Below are positions 9,447-16,918 of a stretch of 44,736 nt of DNA, in pieces. Position 1 is the stretch's first letter; each line of letters opens with the position of its first letter. Origin of the DNA: GCA-2730975 sp964576585 (lineage in GTDB: Bacteria > Verrucomicrobiota > Verrucomicrobiia > Opitutales > Seribacteraceae); assembly GCA_964576585.1 (NCBI GenBank), contig CAZNWO010000008.1, forward strand, positions 1 to 44,736, in the 5' to 3' direction. Below the pieces are notes generated by a model. The model did no database searches, had not been told where the DNA came from, and saw nothing but the letters and a program-made list of their open reading frames with translations. A program made the translations under genes and the position numbers.

Positions 9447-10757
9447 ATGTCCGAGTACTTTCCCGACGTCCCGAAAATCCAATACGAAGGATCCGACTCC
9501 AAAAACCCGCTTGCCTTCAAGCACTACAACCCCGACGAAGTGGTCGAAGGCAAGCCAATGCGCGACCACTTCCGCTTTGCAGCTGCATACTGGCACTGCA
9601 TGCGAAACCCATTGGGCGATCCCTTCGGAGTGGGAACTGCGCAGATGCCATGGGACGACGGGTCCGATTCCGTAGAGAACGCCAAGAAAAGGACCCACGT
9701 ATTCTTCGAGTTTCTCGAAAAAGTCGGCATTGACTACTATTGCTTTCACGACCGAGACGTTGCGCCGGAGCTCGACACGCTGTCCGAATCAAACTCAGCA
9801 TTCGATGCAGTCGCCGACGAACTCGAAGGTTTGCAGCAGCAGACCGGCAAGCAACTGCTTTGGGGAACAGCCTGCCTCTTTGCTCACAAACGTTATGCAA
9901 TGGGAGCTGCGACCTCTCCATACCCGGAGGTATTCGCTTATGCCGGAGCCCAGGTCAAAAAAGCCATCGAGGTGACACATCGCTTGGGAGGCGAAGGATA
10001 CACTTTCTGGGGTGGCAGAGAAGGATATGGCTCCATCATTAACACAAATCTAAAGAGGGAACTCGACAACCTGGCCCGCTTGCTTCACCTCGCAGTAGAC
10101 TTTAAGAAGGAAATAGGATTCGAGGGTCAATTCTACATCGAGCCAAAGCCAAAGGAACCGACCAAGCATCAATACGACTCGGACGCCGCCGCTTGCCTCA
10201 ACTTCCTCAGACAATACGACCTGCTCGATCACTTCAAGCTGAACATAGAGACAAACCATGCGATATTGGCCGGCCACACGGTGGAGCACGACCTGACGGT
10301 TGCAGCAAGCGCAGGTGCCCTTGGTTCCATCGACGCCAATGCGGGAGACGAGCTCCTCGGATGGGACACGGATCAGTTTCCTACGAGCATATACGACACC
10401 ACCAAGATCATGCTGATCCTCTTGGAAATGGGAGGTTTTACCACAGGCGGCCTTAACTTCGATGCCAAGCGCCGACGCGAATCGCACGAACCGATTGATC
10501 TCTTTCATGCACATATCGGAGGGATGGACATTTTTGCCAGAGGGCTGAAGGCGGCCTCGGCAATAAGGGCAGATGGTAGGCTAAAGGAATTCGTGAAAAC
10601 ACGTTATTCGGGGTGGAACGAAGGCATGGGAGCAAAGATTGAAAACGGCAATACCTCGCTTGGAGAGCTTGAGGCTCACGCATTGGCGAACGAGCCGAAA
10701 GAACTCCCCTCGGGGCGACAGGAAATGCTTGAAAATCTGATGAACGATTTCATTTGA
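9447..10757 (+). CDS. xylA: Xylose isomerase
   Basis: A 436-residue class-II xylose isomerase that interconverts D-xylose and D-xylulose (and D-glucose and D-fructose) with two divalent metals in a TIM barrel. The catalytic FHDRD holds His 101 and Asp 104, and the metal-site motif is YIEPKPKEPTKHQYD with Glu 232 and Lys 234. Length and N-terminus (an acidic, aromatic leader starting MSEYF) match the long class II. No xylulokinase, transporter or regulator is beside it, so it stands apart from a xylose operon here. The ribosome site is weak: only a purine run ending directly at the ATG. Confidence 0.96.
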   Translation: MSEYFPDVPKIQYEGSDSKNPLAFKHYNPDEVVEGKPMRDHFRFAAAYWHCMRNPLGDPFGVGTAQMPWDDGSDSVENAKKRTHVFFEFLEKVGIDYYCFHDRDVAPELDTLSESNSAFDAVADELEGLQQQTGKQLLWGTACLFAHKRYAMGAATSPYPEVFAYAGAQVKKAIEVTHRLGGEGYTFWGGREGYGSIINTNLKRELDNLARLLHLAVDFKKEIGFEGQFYIEPKPKEPTKHQYDSDAAACLNFLRQYDLLDHFKLNIETNHAILAGHTVEHDLTVAASAGALGSIDANAGDELLGWDTDQFPTSIYDTTKIMLILLEMGGFTTGGLNFDAKRRRESHEPIDLFHAHIGGMDIFARGLKAASAIRADGRLKEFVKTRYSGWNEGMGAKIENGNTSLGELEAHALANEPKELPSGRQEMLENLMNDFI

Positions 10758-10801
10758 GCAATTCCAGCAATTGATATTTTCTTTCGGAAAGAAGAAGTGA
10801 A

Positions 10802-11923
10802 ATGATCCGATCTCAGGAGTATCAGGAGGGTGAAATGGTTTTGCCTGCCGACCAAGTAGGCAAGGGCTTCTGCATATTGGAAAGTGGAGTCCTGGAGGTA
10901 GTTCGGGACGACAAGGTACTCTCGCAAATCGAGGCATCCGGATCTATTTTCGGCGAACTGAGCGAAATCTTGGGAATGAAGCGTGACGCCTCAATCCGGG
11001 CCAAGACCGCAGCAAAAGTTCGCCACGTCGAAGAAAGCATCGAAGTCATAGTCACGAAAAACCCAAAAGTAGGAATCAAGCTGATCCGCACCCTTGGACG
11101 CAGGCTATACAGGATGAATAGGTTGGCTGCGCGAGAGGTCGCAAGCAAAGACACGCACCACTCGAACGAAGACGCATCAACGGTAAAGCTACTGGTGGTA
11201 GACGATCAACAGGCTATCATACAACAACTAAGGGAAATAGCCGAAAAGAACGAATGGTCGGTTCAAGGCGCCGGTAGCGCAAATGAAGCAATTGCGATAT
11301 GCGAAAGCTCTTCGTTCGAGGCAATCCTCATCAGCATGGCCTTGCCCGACGACGCAGCCGTAGACCTCAGGCGGAAACTCAAGACCAACAACAACGTCAT
11401 GAACACACCGGTCATCGGCATGATCGTCAAGGGAGACGAGACCGCCCAAACCAAGGCGATCGACTCGGGATTCGTAGATTGCGTAAGCAAGCCCTTCGAT
11501 CGAAACAAAACCGAGGCCACCCTGTACGAAGTGATGCAGCTGGATTCTTCGGCCAGATACTTCAAGGTGATAGACGACTTCTTGTATTTCAAGCTTCCAG
11601 AAATACTAACAAATTTCGTCATCAACGACATCAAGGACAATACCGACACCAGAATCAGCGGCACGATAAACGCGGGTATTCAGAAAATGGTTATCGACGT
11701 TTCCGAGCTTGAGGAAGTCGGTGAAGAGGCAGTGGAAGTCGTAGGTGAATTCGCTGAGAAAATTGAGGAAATGAAACTGCCGATGCGGGGAGCAATAGTC
11801 GCCGTCGGCGAAGAAGCCGAGATGTGGAACAACTTGGACGGAGCCGAAGAATGGGGCATTTGCGAGACCTTGGAGGAAGCGAAGGAATTCTTGGCAAGGG
11901 ATCCGGAAGAGGAAGAAGAGTAA
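10802..11923 (+). CDS. Cyclic-nucleotide-binding / pseudo-receiver / STAS-like fusion protein
   Basis: A 373-residue cytosolic protein with three signalling modules. Residues 1-115 are a cyclic-nucleotide-binding (CRP-type) beta roll (ESGVLEVV, GSIFGELSEILG) without any helix-turn-helix. Residues 127-245 are a CheY-like receiver fold: acidic pair Asp 134/135 and Lys 230 (SKPF) are kept, but the phospho-acceptor position four residues before the conserved Pro 182 is Ser 178, and the usual Thr/Ser after strand 4 is absent. Residues 252-365 resemble a STAS domain (MVIDVSELEEV), where the SpoIIAA-like phospho-Ser site reads GEEA. The tail is seven acidic residues in the last eight. It looks like an adaptor that senses a ligand and binds partners rather than a phosphorelay member. 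It sits 45 bases after xylA on the same strand. STAS assignment is from pattern, not a search. Confidence 0.75.
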   Translation: MIRSQEYQEGEMVLPADQVGKGFCILESGVLEVVRDDKVLSQIEASGSIFGELSEILGMKRDASIRAKTAAKVRHVEESIEVIVTKNPKVGIKLIRTLGRRLYRMNRLAAREVASKDTHHSNEDASTVKLLVVDDQQAIIQQLREIAEKNEWSVQGAGSANEAIAICESSSFEAILISMALPDDAAVDLRRKLKTNNNVMNTPVIGMIVKGDETAQTKAIDSGFVDCVSKPFDRNKTEATLYEVMQLDSSARYFKVIDDFLYFKLPEILTNFVINDIKDNTDTRISGTINAGIQKMVIDVSELEEVGEEAVEVVGEFAEKIEEMKLPMRGAIVAVGEEAEMWNNLDGAEEWGICETLEEAKEFLARDPEEEEE

Positions 11924-12048
11924 CCCTCTTGCTTCGCCCCATCCGTCGTTTGCTCTCGACAACGGAATTCAACAACCATCGGGAGCGATATAGACAGATT
12001 CATGTCATGCCAACTCCTCGGGGTTCATCTGCAAGTTAGGGTTCAACA

Positions 12049-12972
12049 ATGATCCAAGATATGCCGGAACCTGCGGAAGTCCTGACCTTCATGACCCATT
12101 TGCAGGACGAGATATGCGAGGGGATCGAAAGTCTGGATGGGGATGCGAAGTTCGTCGAAGACAAATGGGGTCGCCCTGAAGGCGGAGGAGGTAGAACGAG
12201 AGCCCTGTCCCAAGGCCGTATATTCGAGAAAGGCGGGGTCAACTTTTCCGACGTACATGGGAAAAGTCTTCCTCCCGCAGCCACGGAAAGTCGACCCGAC
12301 TTAGGAGGTGCTCCTTTCAGGGCAATGGGTGTATCCATCGTGCTTCATCCTGAAAACCCTTTTGCTCCGACGAGCCATGCAAACATTCGCTTTTTTATCG
12401 CCGAACCGATCGGCAAAGACCCAATCTGGTGGTTTGGAGGAGGTTTCGACCTGACTCCATACTATGGATTCAAGGAGGATGCAATTGCTTGGCATTCGGC
12501 TGCCAAGCAAGCTTGCGAACCTTTTGGCGCCGACCTATATCCAAGGTTCAAAAAATGGTGCGACGAATATTTCTACCTGAAGCATCGTGAGGAAACCCGC
12601 GGCATAGGAGGTCTTTTCTTCGACGACTTCTCGGAGCAGGGATTCGCTAATTCCTTCGCATTTGCTAAAAGCGTCGGGAGCGCTTACCACAAGGCATACT
12701 TGCCCATTGTGAAACGACGACACGACCACCCGTACAAATCAAGACACAAGGATTTTCAAAACTACAGGCGAGGTCGATACGTCGAGTTCAACCTTGTCTA
12801 TGACAGGGGAACCCTATTCGGGCTGCAGTCGGGCGGACGAACCGAATCCATCTTGATGTCGCTTCCGCCTACCGTGACTTGGACCTACGACTGGCATCCC
12901 GAACCTGAATCCGAAGAAGCGCGTTTGTACGAGGACTTCCTCGGGGCAAGGGATTGGCTGGAAGATAAATGA
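12049..12972 (+). CDS. hemF: Oxygen-dependent coproporphyrinogen III oxidase
   Basis: A 307-residue HemF, which uses O2 to convert coproporphyrinogen III to protoporphyrinogen IX in haem synthesis. Hallmarks are GGGGRTR (about 45-51), HANIRFF (His 110), GGGFDLTPYYG (130-140), RGIGGLFFDDF (184-194), and RRGRYVEFNLVYDRG near the C-terminus. It overlaps hemE by four bases (ATGA), implying translational coupling. Use of HemF rather than, or besides, the radical-SAM HemN indicates an aerobic lifestyle. The AUG at 12049 is preceded by TTAGGG at about ten bases. Confidence 0.97.
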   Translation: MIQDMPEPAEVLTFMTHLQDEICEGIESLDGDAKFVEDKWGRPEGGGGRTRALSQGRIFEKGGVNFSDVHGKSLPPAATESRPDLGGAPFRAMGVSIVLHPENPFAPTSHANIRFFIAEPIGKDPIWWFGGGFDLTPYYGFKEDAIAWHSAAKQACEPFGADLYPRFKKWCDEYFYLKHREETRGIGGLFFDDFSEQGFANSFAFAKSVGSAYHKAYLPIVKRRHDHPYKSRHKDFQNYRRGRYVEFNLVYDRGTLFGLQSGGRTESILMSLPPTVTWTYDWHPEPESEEARLYEDFLGARDWLEDK

Positions 12973-14003
12973 CTGGTCGCGAACGCATGCTTCGGGCATT
13001 GGCCTGTCAAAAGCTCGAGCGTCCCCCGATCTGGATCATGAGGCAAGCGGGACGATACCTGCCGGAGTACAGGGCTTTGAAGGAAAAGTACGATTTCGTG
13101 GAAATGGTCAAAAGCCCCTCGCTAGCAACGGAAGTGACCCTCCAACCTCTACAAAGATTCAATTTGGACGCAGCAATTGTTTTCAGCGACATCCTCGTCG
13201 TCAACGAGGCGATGGGACAACCCTATGGCTTTAGGGAAGCCGGTGGCATCAAGATGGAATTCCCCATCGAGGAATTGCGGCAGGTTCGAGAACTAGATCA
13301 AGAAGGAGCAGTTGAAAGGCTCGCATACGTAGGGGAAACCATCAAGATGCTGAGAGATTCCCTGCAGGAAGAAAAGGCGGTACTCGGCTTTTGCGGTTCA
13401 CCATGGACTTTGGCCTGCTACGCCGTCGAAGGAGGTTCGGCGGAAGGATTCCCGAAAACAATGGCGTTAGCAAATGAAGACCCTGCAATCCTCGAGAAGT
13501 TGCTCGAGAAATTCTCGAAGGTTCTTGTTCGATACGCACGGCTTCAAGCAAAATCGGGAGCTGACGCCATCCAAATCTTCGACACTTGGGGCAACCTTTG
13601 CCCCCAAGGCCAATACGAAAAATGGTCACTGAAATGGATTCTGGAAATCGTCGAGGAATTGGGGAACGAGATTCCTTTGATCCTTTACGCAAGAAATTGC
13701 TCACAACATTTGGAGACCCTTGCATCAACAAAGATCAATTGTCTTAGTGTGGATCATTCCCAAGACATTCTGGAAATCAGAAAAAAGCTGGCCCCCGAAA
13801 TGGCCGTTCAAGGAAACCTCAATCCTGAACTCTTGGAAAAAGGTCCCGACGAGGTTAAAGTCGAAGCCCGTTCAATTCTAGAACGGATGCAACCTCATTC
13901 GGGGCACATCTTCAACCTTGGGCATGGCATCAGACCTATGGCTAAGATCGAATGCATGGAAACCTTGGTGGAAACCGTTACGAATTTTGCCAAAACGAGC
14001 TAG
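12969..14003 (+). CDS. hemE: Uroporphyrinogen decarboxylase
   Basis: A 344-residue HemE, converting uroporphyrinogen III to coproporphyrinogen III. The signature RQAGRYLPEYR is at residues 25-35, the catalytic aspartate region FSDILV contains Asp 74, and the GFCGSPWTLACY and FNLGHGI motifs follow. The start codon overlaps the hemF stop (ATGA). The enzyme acts one step before HemF, so the pair gives two consecutive steps of haem synthesis from one transcript. The gene ends two bases before the convergent lpxK stop, leaving no room for a separate terminator. Confidence 0.97.
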   Translation: MTGRERMLRALACQKLERPPIWIMRQAGRYLPEYRALKEKYDFVEMVKSPSLATEVTLQPLQRFNLDAAIVFSDILVVNEAMGQPYGFREAGGIKMEFPIEELRQVRELDQEGAVERLAYVGETIKMLRDSLQEEKAVLGFCGSPWTLACYAVEGGSAEGFPKTMALANEDPAILEKLLEKFSKVLVRYARLQAKSGADAIQIFDTWGNLCPQGQYEKWSLKWILEIVEELGNEIPLILYARNCSQHLETLASTKINCLSVDHSQDILEIRKKLAPEMAVQGNLNPELLEKGPDEVKVEARSILERMQPHSGHIFNLGHGIRPMAKIECMETLVETVTNFAKTS

Positions 14004-14005
14004 AG

Positions 14006-15220
14006 TTATTCGAATTCATTAATTCCCCTGAAGCCCGGAGGAAAACAAATTCGAGAAACCGCAGCCTCGAAGTCATCGAATCCCTCGAGTATCTCGATCT
14101 CCATTCGAATGAAAAAAAGCGGCATGATCGGCTTAAAATCGGGCGGCACCCTTACGGCATCCTTCTCGGTAGTCACCATGAACTCCGAACCTGCGTGTCG
14201 AGCTCGCTTAAAGATACGATCGAGTTCGCGTGAAGTGTAGCGGTGATGATCAAGGAAGCGCCTACGATAGCGAAGGTCTCCGACCATTCGGTCAATCATT
14301 TCCTCGAAGCCACGAGGAGACGCAATGGCACTAAAAACTCCAACGGATTCCTTCGACAAGAAATCCAGTTCCTTTCTTTCCTCCCCATGGACTCGCTGAA
14401 AATAACGCGGGCGATGATCACAGCGGATGATCTGGGCCTTAGGATTATGTTCGCGGATCAAGTCTAGCAACTCACCATCCGGATTCTTGGAGGACTTGGT
14501 AACGAAGACATAGGAAGCCCGCGACAAGTGACTGATTGGTTCGCGGAGGATTCCGCGAGGGAGGAGGCTGCCATTGCCAAAAGGATTGGTCTGATCGACG
14601 AGAAGCAAATTCAGCCTGCCCTTCAGCGGAAGATATTGAAAGCCATCGTCCAGAATTAGTGTATCCACTCCGAACTTTCGAATGGCATAGGCACCCGCGT
14701 TTACACGATCCTTATCGACTAGGACAAGGACCCCGGGAAGGTTTCTTGCCAGCATATAAGGTTCGTCCCCCGCAACGGAGGAATCGAGTAGGACTTTCTT
14801 TCCGTCGCTGACGACTTTGGGAGGAGGTGCTTCCGTGTAGGTCAACGAACGAAACAAACGACGAAGAAGCGGTTCTTTTCGACTCTTGTAACCACGACTC
14901 AGGATTGCAACTTTTCTGCCTTTTGCAGAAAGAGCACGGGCAAAACGTTCGACCACGGGGGTCTTTCCAGTGCCGCCCACAGTCAAGTTGCCCACAACTA
15001 CCACGAGACAGCCCAAAGGGTTGTCCTTCAAAATTAACCGATTCTTGTAGAGGTATAAGCGGAGACGCACAATAGCTGAAAAAAGATACGACAGAAGCTT
15101 AAGGAAAAAACCAAGAATTCTAGCCGAGGTAGATTGATCGCGGTCGTAGATGACGTTCTCGACGAAGCCCTCGAAGTCCTCCCACTTCCTATACAACCTC
15201 TTTCTTAATCTACGCAACAT
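14006..15220 (-). CDS. lpxK: Tetraacyldisaccharide 4'-kinase
   Basis: A 404-residue LpxK, an inner-membrane-associated kinase that phosphorylates the lipid A disaccharide, showing that the organism makes lipopolysaccharide. The Walker A GNLTVGGTGKT is at about residues 77-87, RGYKSR follows, and the LILDDGFQ motif typical of LpxK is present. An N-terminal extension of roughly 60-70 residues contains a membrane-binding helix (about 33-58) and makes it longer than proteobacterial LpxK (about 330). The ATG at 15220 is preceded by GAGAG at suitable distance; an in-frame GTG at 15229 is possible. Confidence 0.94.
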   Translation of the reverse strand: MLRRLRKRLYRKWEDFEGFVENVIYDRDQSTSARILGFFLKLLSYLFSAIVRLRLYLYKNRLILKDNPLGCLVVVVGNLTVGGTGKTPVVERFARALSAKGRKVAILSRGYKSRKEPLLRRLFRSLTYTEAPPPKVVSDGKKVLLDSSVAGDEPYMLARNLPGVLVLVDKDRVNAGAYAIRKFGVDTLILDDGFQYLPLKGRLNLLLVDQTNPFGNGSLLPRGILREPISHLSRASYVFVTKSSKNPDGELLDLIREHNPKAQIIRCDHRPRYFQRVHGEERKELDFLSKESVGVFSAIASPRGFEEMIDRMVGDLRYRRRFLDHHRYTSRELDRIFKRARHAGSEFMVTTEKDAVRVPPDFKPIMPLFFIRMEIEILEGFDDFEAAVSRICFPPGFRGINEFE

Positions 15221-15300
15221 TAGCGACACTCTCTCTTAAGCGAAAGAATTCAAAGCAAGTTGAAGCAGTCCAATGGGAGCCCCTTCGCAGACCTTGAAGT

Positions 15301-15328
15301 TTGACATTTGCCGAGTTTGTGATTTCAT
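15301..15328 (+). promoter_or_regulatory. Candidate sigma-70-type promoter for panD
   Basis: In the 170-base region between lpxK and panD there is an exact TTGACA (15301-15306), a 16-base spacer and TTTCAT (15323-15328, four of six matches to TATAAT). It lies 62 bases before the panD start. The -35 element is convincing, the -10 is only fair. Confidence 0.35.
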
Positions 15329-15390
15329 GAACAGCATTCCCCGTCCCCAACCCTTTTCCTATCTTTTCAAAATGCTTTTTCCTTGTTCCC

Positions 15391-15747
15391 ATGCAAGTAA
15401 GTTTACTCAAATCAAAGCTTCATCGCGTTACAGTCACTGCCGTGGAACCCGATTATTCGGGCAGCATCACGATCGACGGACAACTGATGGAAGCAGCGGG
15501 CTTCTTGATTCACGAAAAGGTATTGGTAGGCAATATCAATAACGGGGAAAGATTTGAAACTTACGTCATCCCTGGTGAAGAAGGCAGTGGTGAAATCGCC
15601 CTGAACGGCGCTGCAGCCCACAAAGGGAACATTGGTGACTTGCTCGTAATCCTCAGCTTCGTTCTACTTGACCAACAAGAAGCAAAATCTTGGGAGCCTA
15701 GAGTCGTGATTGCCGATGCAGAGAATCGTGTAAGGCGAAAAGATTGA
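15391..15747 (+). CDS. panD: Aspartate 1-decarboxylase (pyruvoyl proenzyme)
   Basis: A 118-residue PanD that makes beta-alanine for pantothenate and coenzyme A. The self-cleavage site Gly 24-Ser 25 lies in YSGSI, and Ser 25 becomes the pyruvoyl cofactor. ALNGAAAH, typical of the family, is at about residues 70-77. Length and start match bacterial PanD exactly. A class-V aminotransferase follows 32 bases downstream and is probably cotranscribed. Confidence 0.97.
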   Translation: MQVSLLKSKLHRVTVTAVEPDYSGSITIDGQLMEAAGFLIHEKVLVGNINNGERFETYVIPGEEGSGEIALNGAAAHKGNIGDLLVILSFVLLDQQEAKSWEPRVVIADAENRVRRKD

Positions 15748-15779
15748 TCTTGGAAGAACCTGAAGCTCAAGAGTTCAAG

Positions 15780-16865
15780 ATGATCGACTACAAGCTTTTC
15801 ATTCCGGGACCGATAAACGTTCCCGATGACACATATCAGGCGATGAGCAGACCCGTCATGGGACATCGCAGTCAAGATTTTGTGGAGTTGTACAACTCGG
15901 TCCAAACAAAGCTGGGCATCCTATTCTTCACGAAAGATCCCGTCTACGTCTCAACTTCCAGCGCATGGGGTGTTATGGAGGGAGCGGTACGGAACCTTTG
16001 TTCGAGAAAAACGCTCAACTGCATGTGCGGTGCATTTTCCGACAAATGGCACGATGTTTCCTTGAGATGCGGGAAGGAAGCGGGAAAGCTCCAAGTCGAA
16101 TGGGGTCACCAAATAGACCCCGAGGAATTGCGCAAAGTATTGTCCACGGGCGAATACGATCTCGTCACCCTGGTACACAACGAAACCTCTTGCGGGATGA
16201 TGAACCCCTTGGAAGAAATCATGGCTGTCTTGAGGGAATTTCCGGAAGTCGTTTCCGTAGTCGATGCAGTGAGCTCCTTCTCTGCCGTTAACATAAGGAA
16301 AGACGAACTCGGCATCGACGTCTTGCTGACTGGATCCCAAAAGGCCTTGGCGATGCCTCCGGGGCTTGCATTGATCTCGGTATCCGACAAGGCTCACAGG
16401 CGAGCCGAACTAGTAAAAGACAGAGGATATTACTTCGACTTGCTTGAATTTCGAAAGAATCACGAAAAAGGAATGACGCCCAGCACCCCGGTCATCCCGC
16501 TGATCCATGCCTTGGATCACACCTTGGACAGGATTCTAGAAGAGGGGGTCGAGAATCGCTTTGAACGCCATGCTCGCTTGAACGAAAAACTGTTGAGTTG
16601 GGGAAAGCAGAAAGGCTTCGAACTTTTCCCACTAGCTGAATATGCTTCCAAAACTTTGGCTTGCTTCAGGAATTCTCTGAAGATCGACGTGGCAGGATTT
16701 CTCACAGCTCTAAAGCAAAACAAAAAATTCCTTATCAACGGCGGCTACGGAAAAATAAAAGGTGAAACCTTACGCATTTCCAACATGGGAGAAGAAACGG
16801 ACGAAACCATGCAAGAGCTCTTTGAAGCAATGGATGAAACCCTTCCAGAATTCATGCCATCCTAG
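15780..16865 (+). CDS. Class-V aminotransferase (alanine/serine-glyoxylate type)
   Basis: A 361-residue PLP enzyme of the alanine-glyoxylate / serine-pyruvate aminotransferase group. Seen are PGPINVP (9-15), MGHRSQDF (27-34), the PLP-ring aspartate in VVDAVSS (Asp 162) and the Schiff-base lysine in TGSQKAL (Lys 188). C-terminal RISNMGEET resembles the substrate-carboxylate arginine region. It transfers the amino group of alanine or serine to glyoxylate or pyruvate, but the exact pair cannot be told from the sequence. The ATG at 15780 has AAGAG six bases before it. An in-frame TTG at 15744 overlapping the panD stop would add 12 unusual residues. Stronger coupling to panD metabolism is only inferred from position. 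Confidence 0.85.
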   Translation: MIDYKLFIPGPINVPDDTYQAMSRPVMGHRSQDFVELYNSVQTKLGILFFTKDPVYVSTSSAWGVMEGAVRNLCSRKTLNCMCGAFSDKWHDVSLRCGKEAGKLQVEWGHQIDPEELRKVLSTGEYDLVTLVHNETSCGMMNPLEEIMAVLREFPEVVSVVDAVSSFSAVNIRKDELGIDVLLTGSQKALAMPPGLALISVSDKAHRRAELVKDRGYYFDLLEFRKNHEKGMTPSTPVIPLIHALDHTLDRILEEGVENRFERHARLNEKLLSWGKQKGFELFPLAEYASKTLACFRNSLKIDVAGFLTALKQNKKFLINGGYGKIKGETLRISNMGEETDETMQELFEAMDETLPEFMPS

Positions 16866-16918
16866 AGACAATCCAAAATCGAAAACTTTCAAATTTCACG
16901 AAGAAACTTAAACCAAAC

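Noticed and set aside
10802..11150. A CRP-type transcription factor
   Set aside because: The nucleotide-binding roll is followed by a receiver fold; no helix-turn-helix exists.
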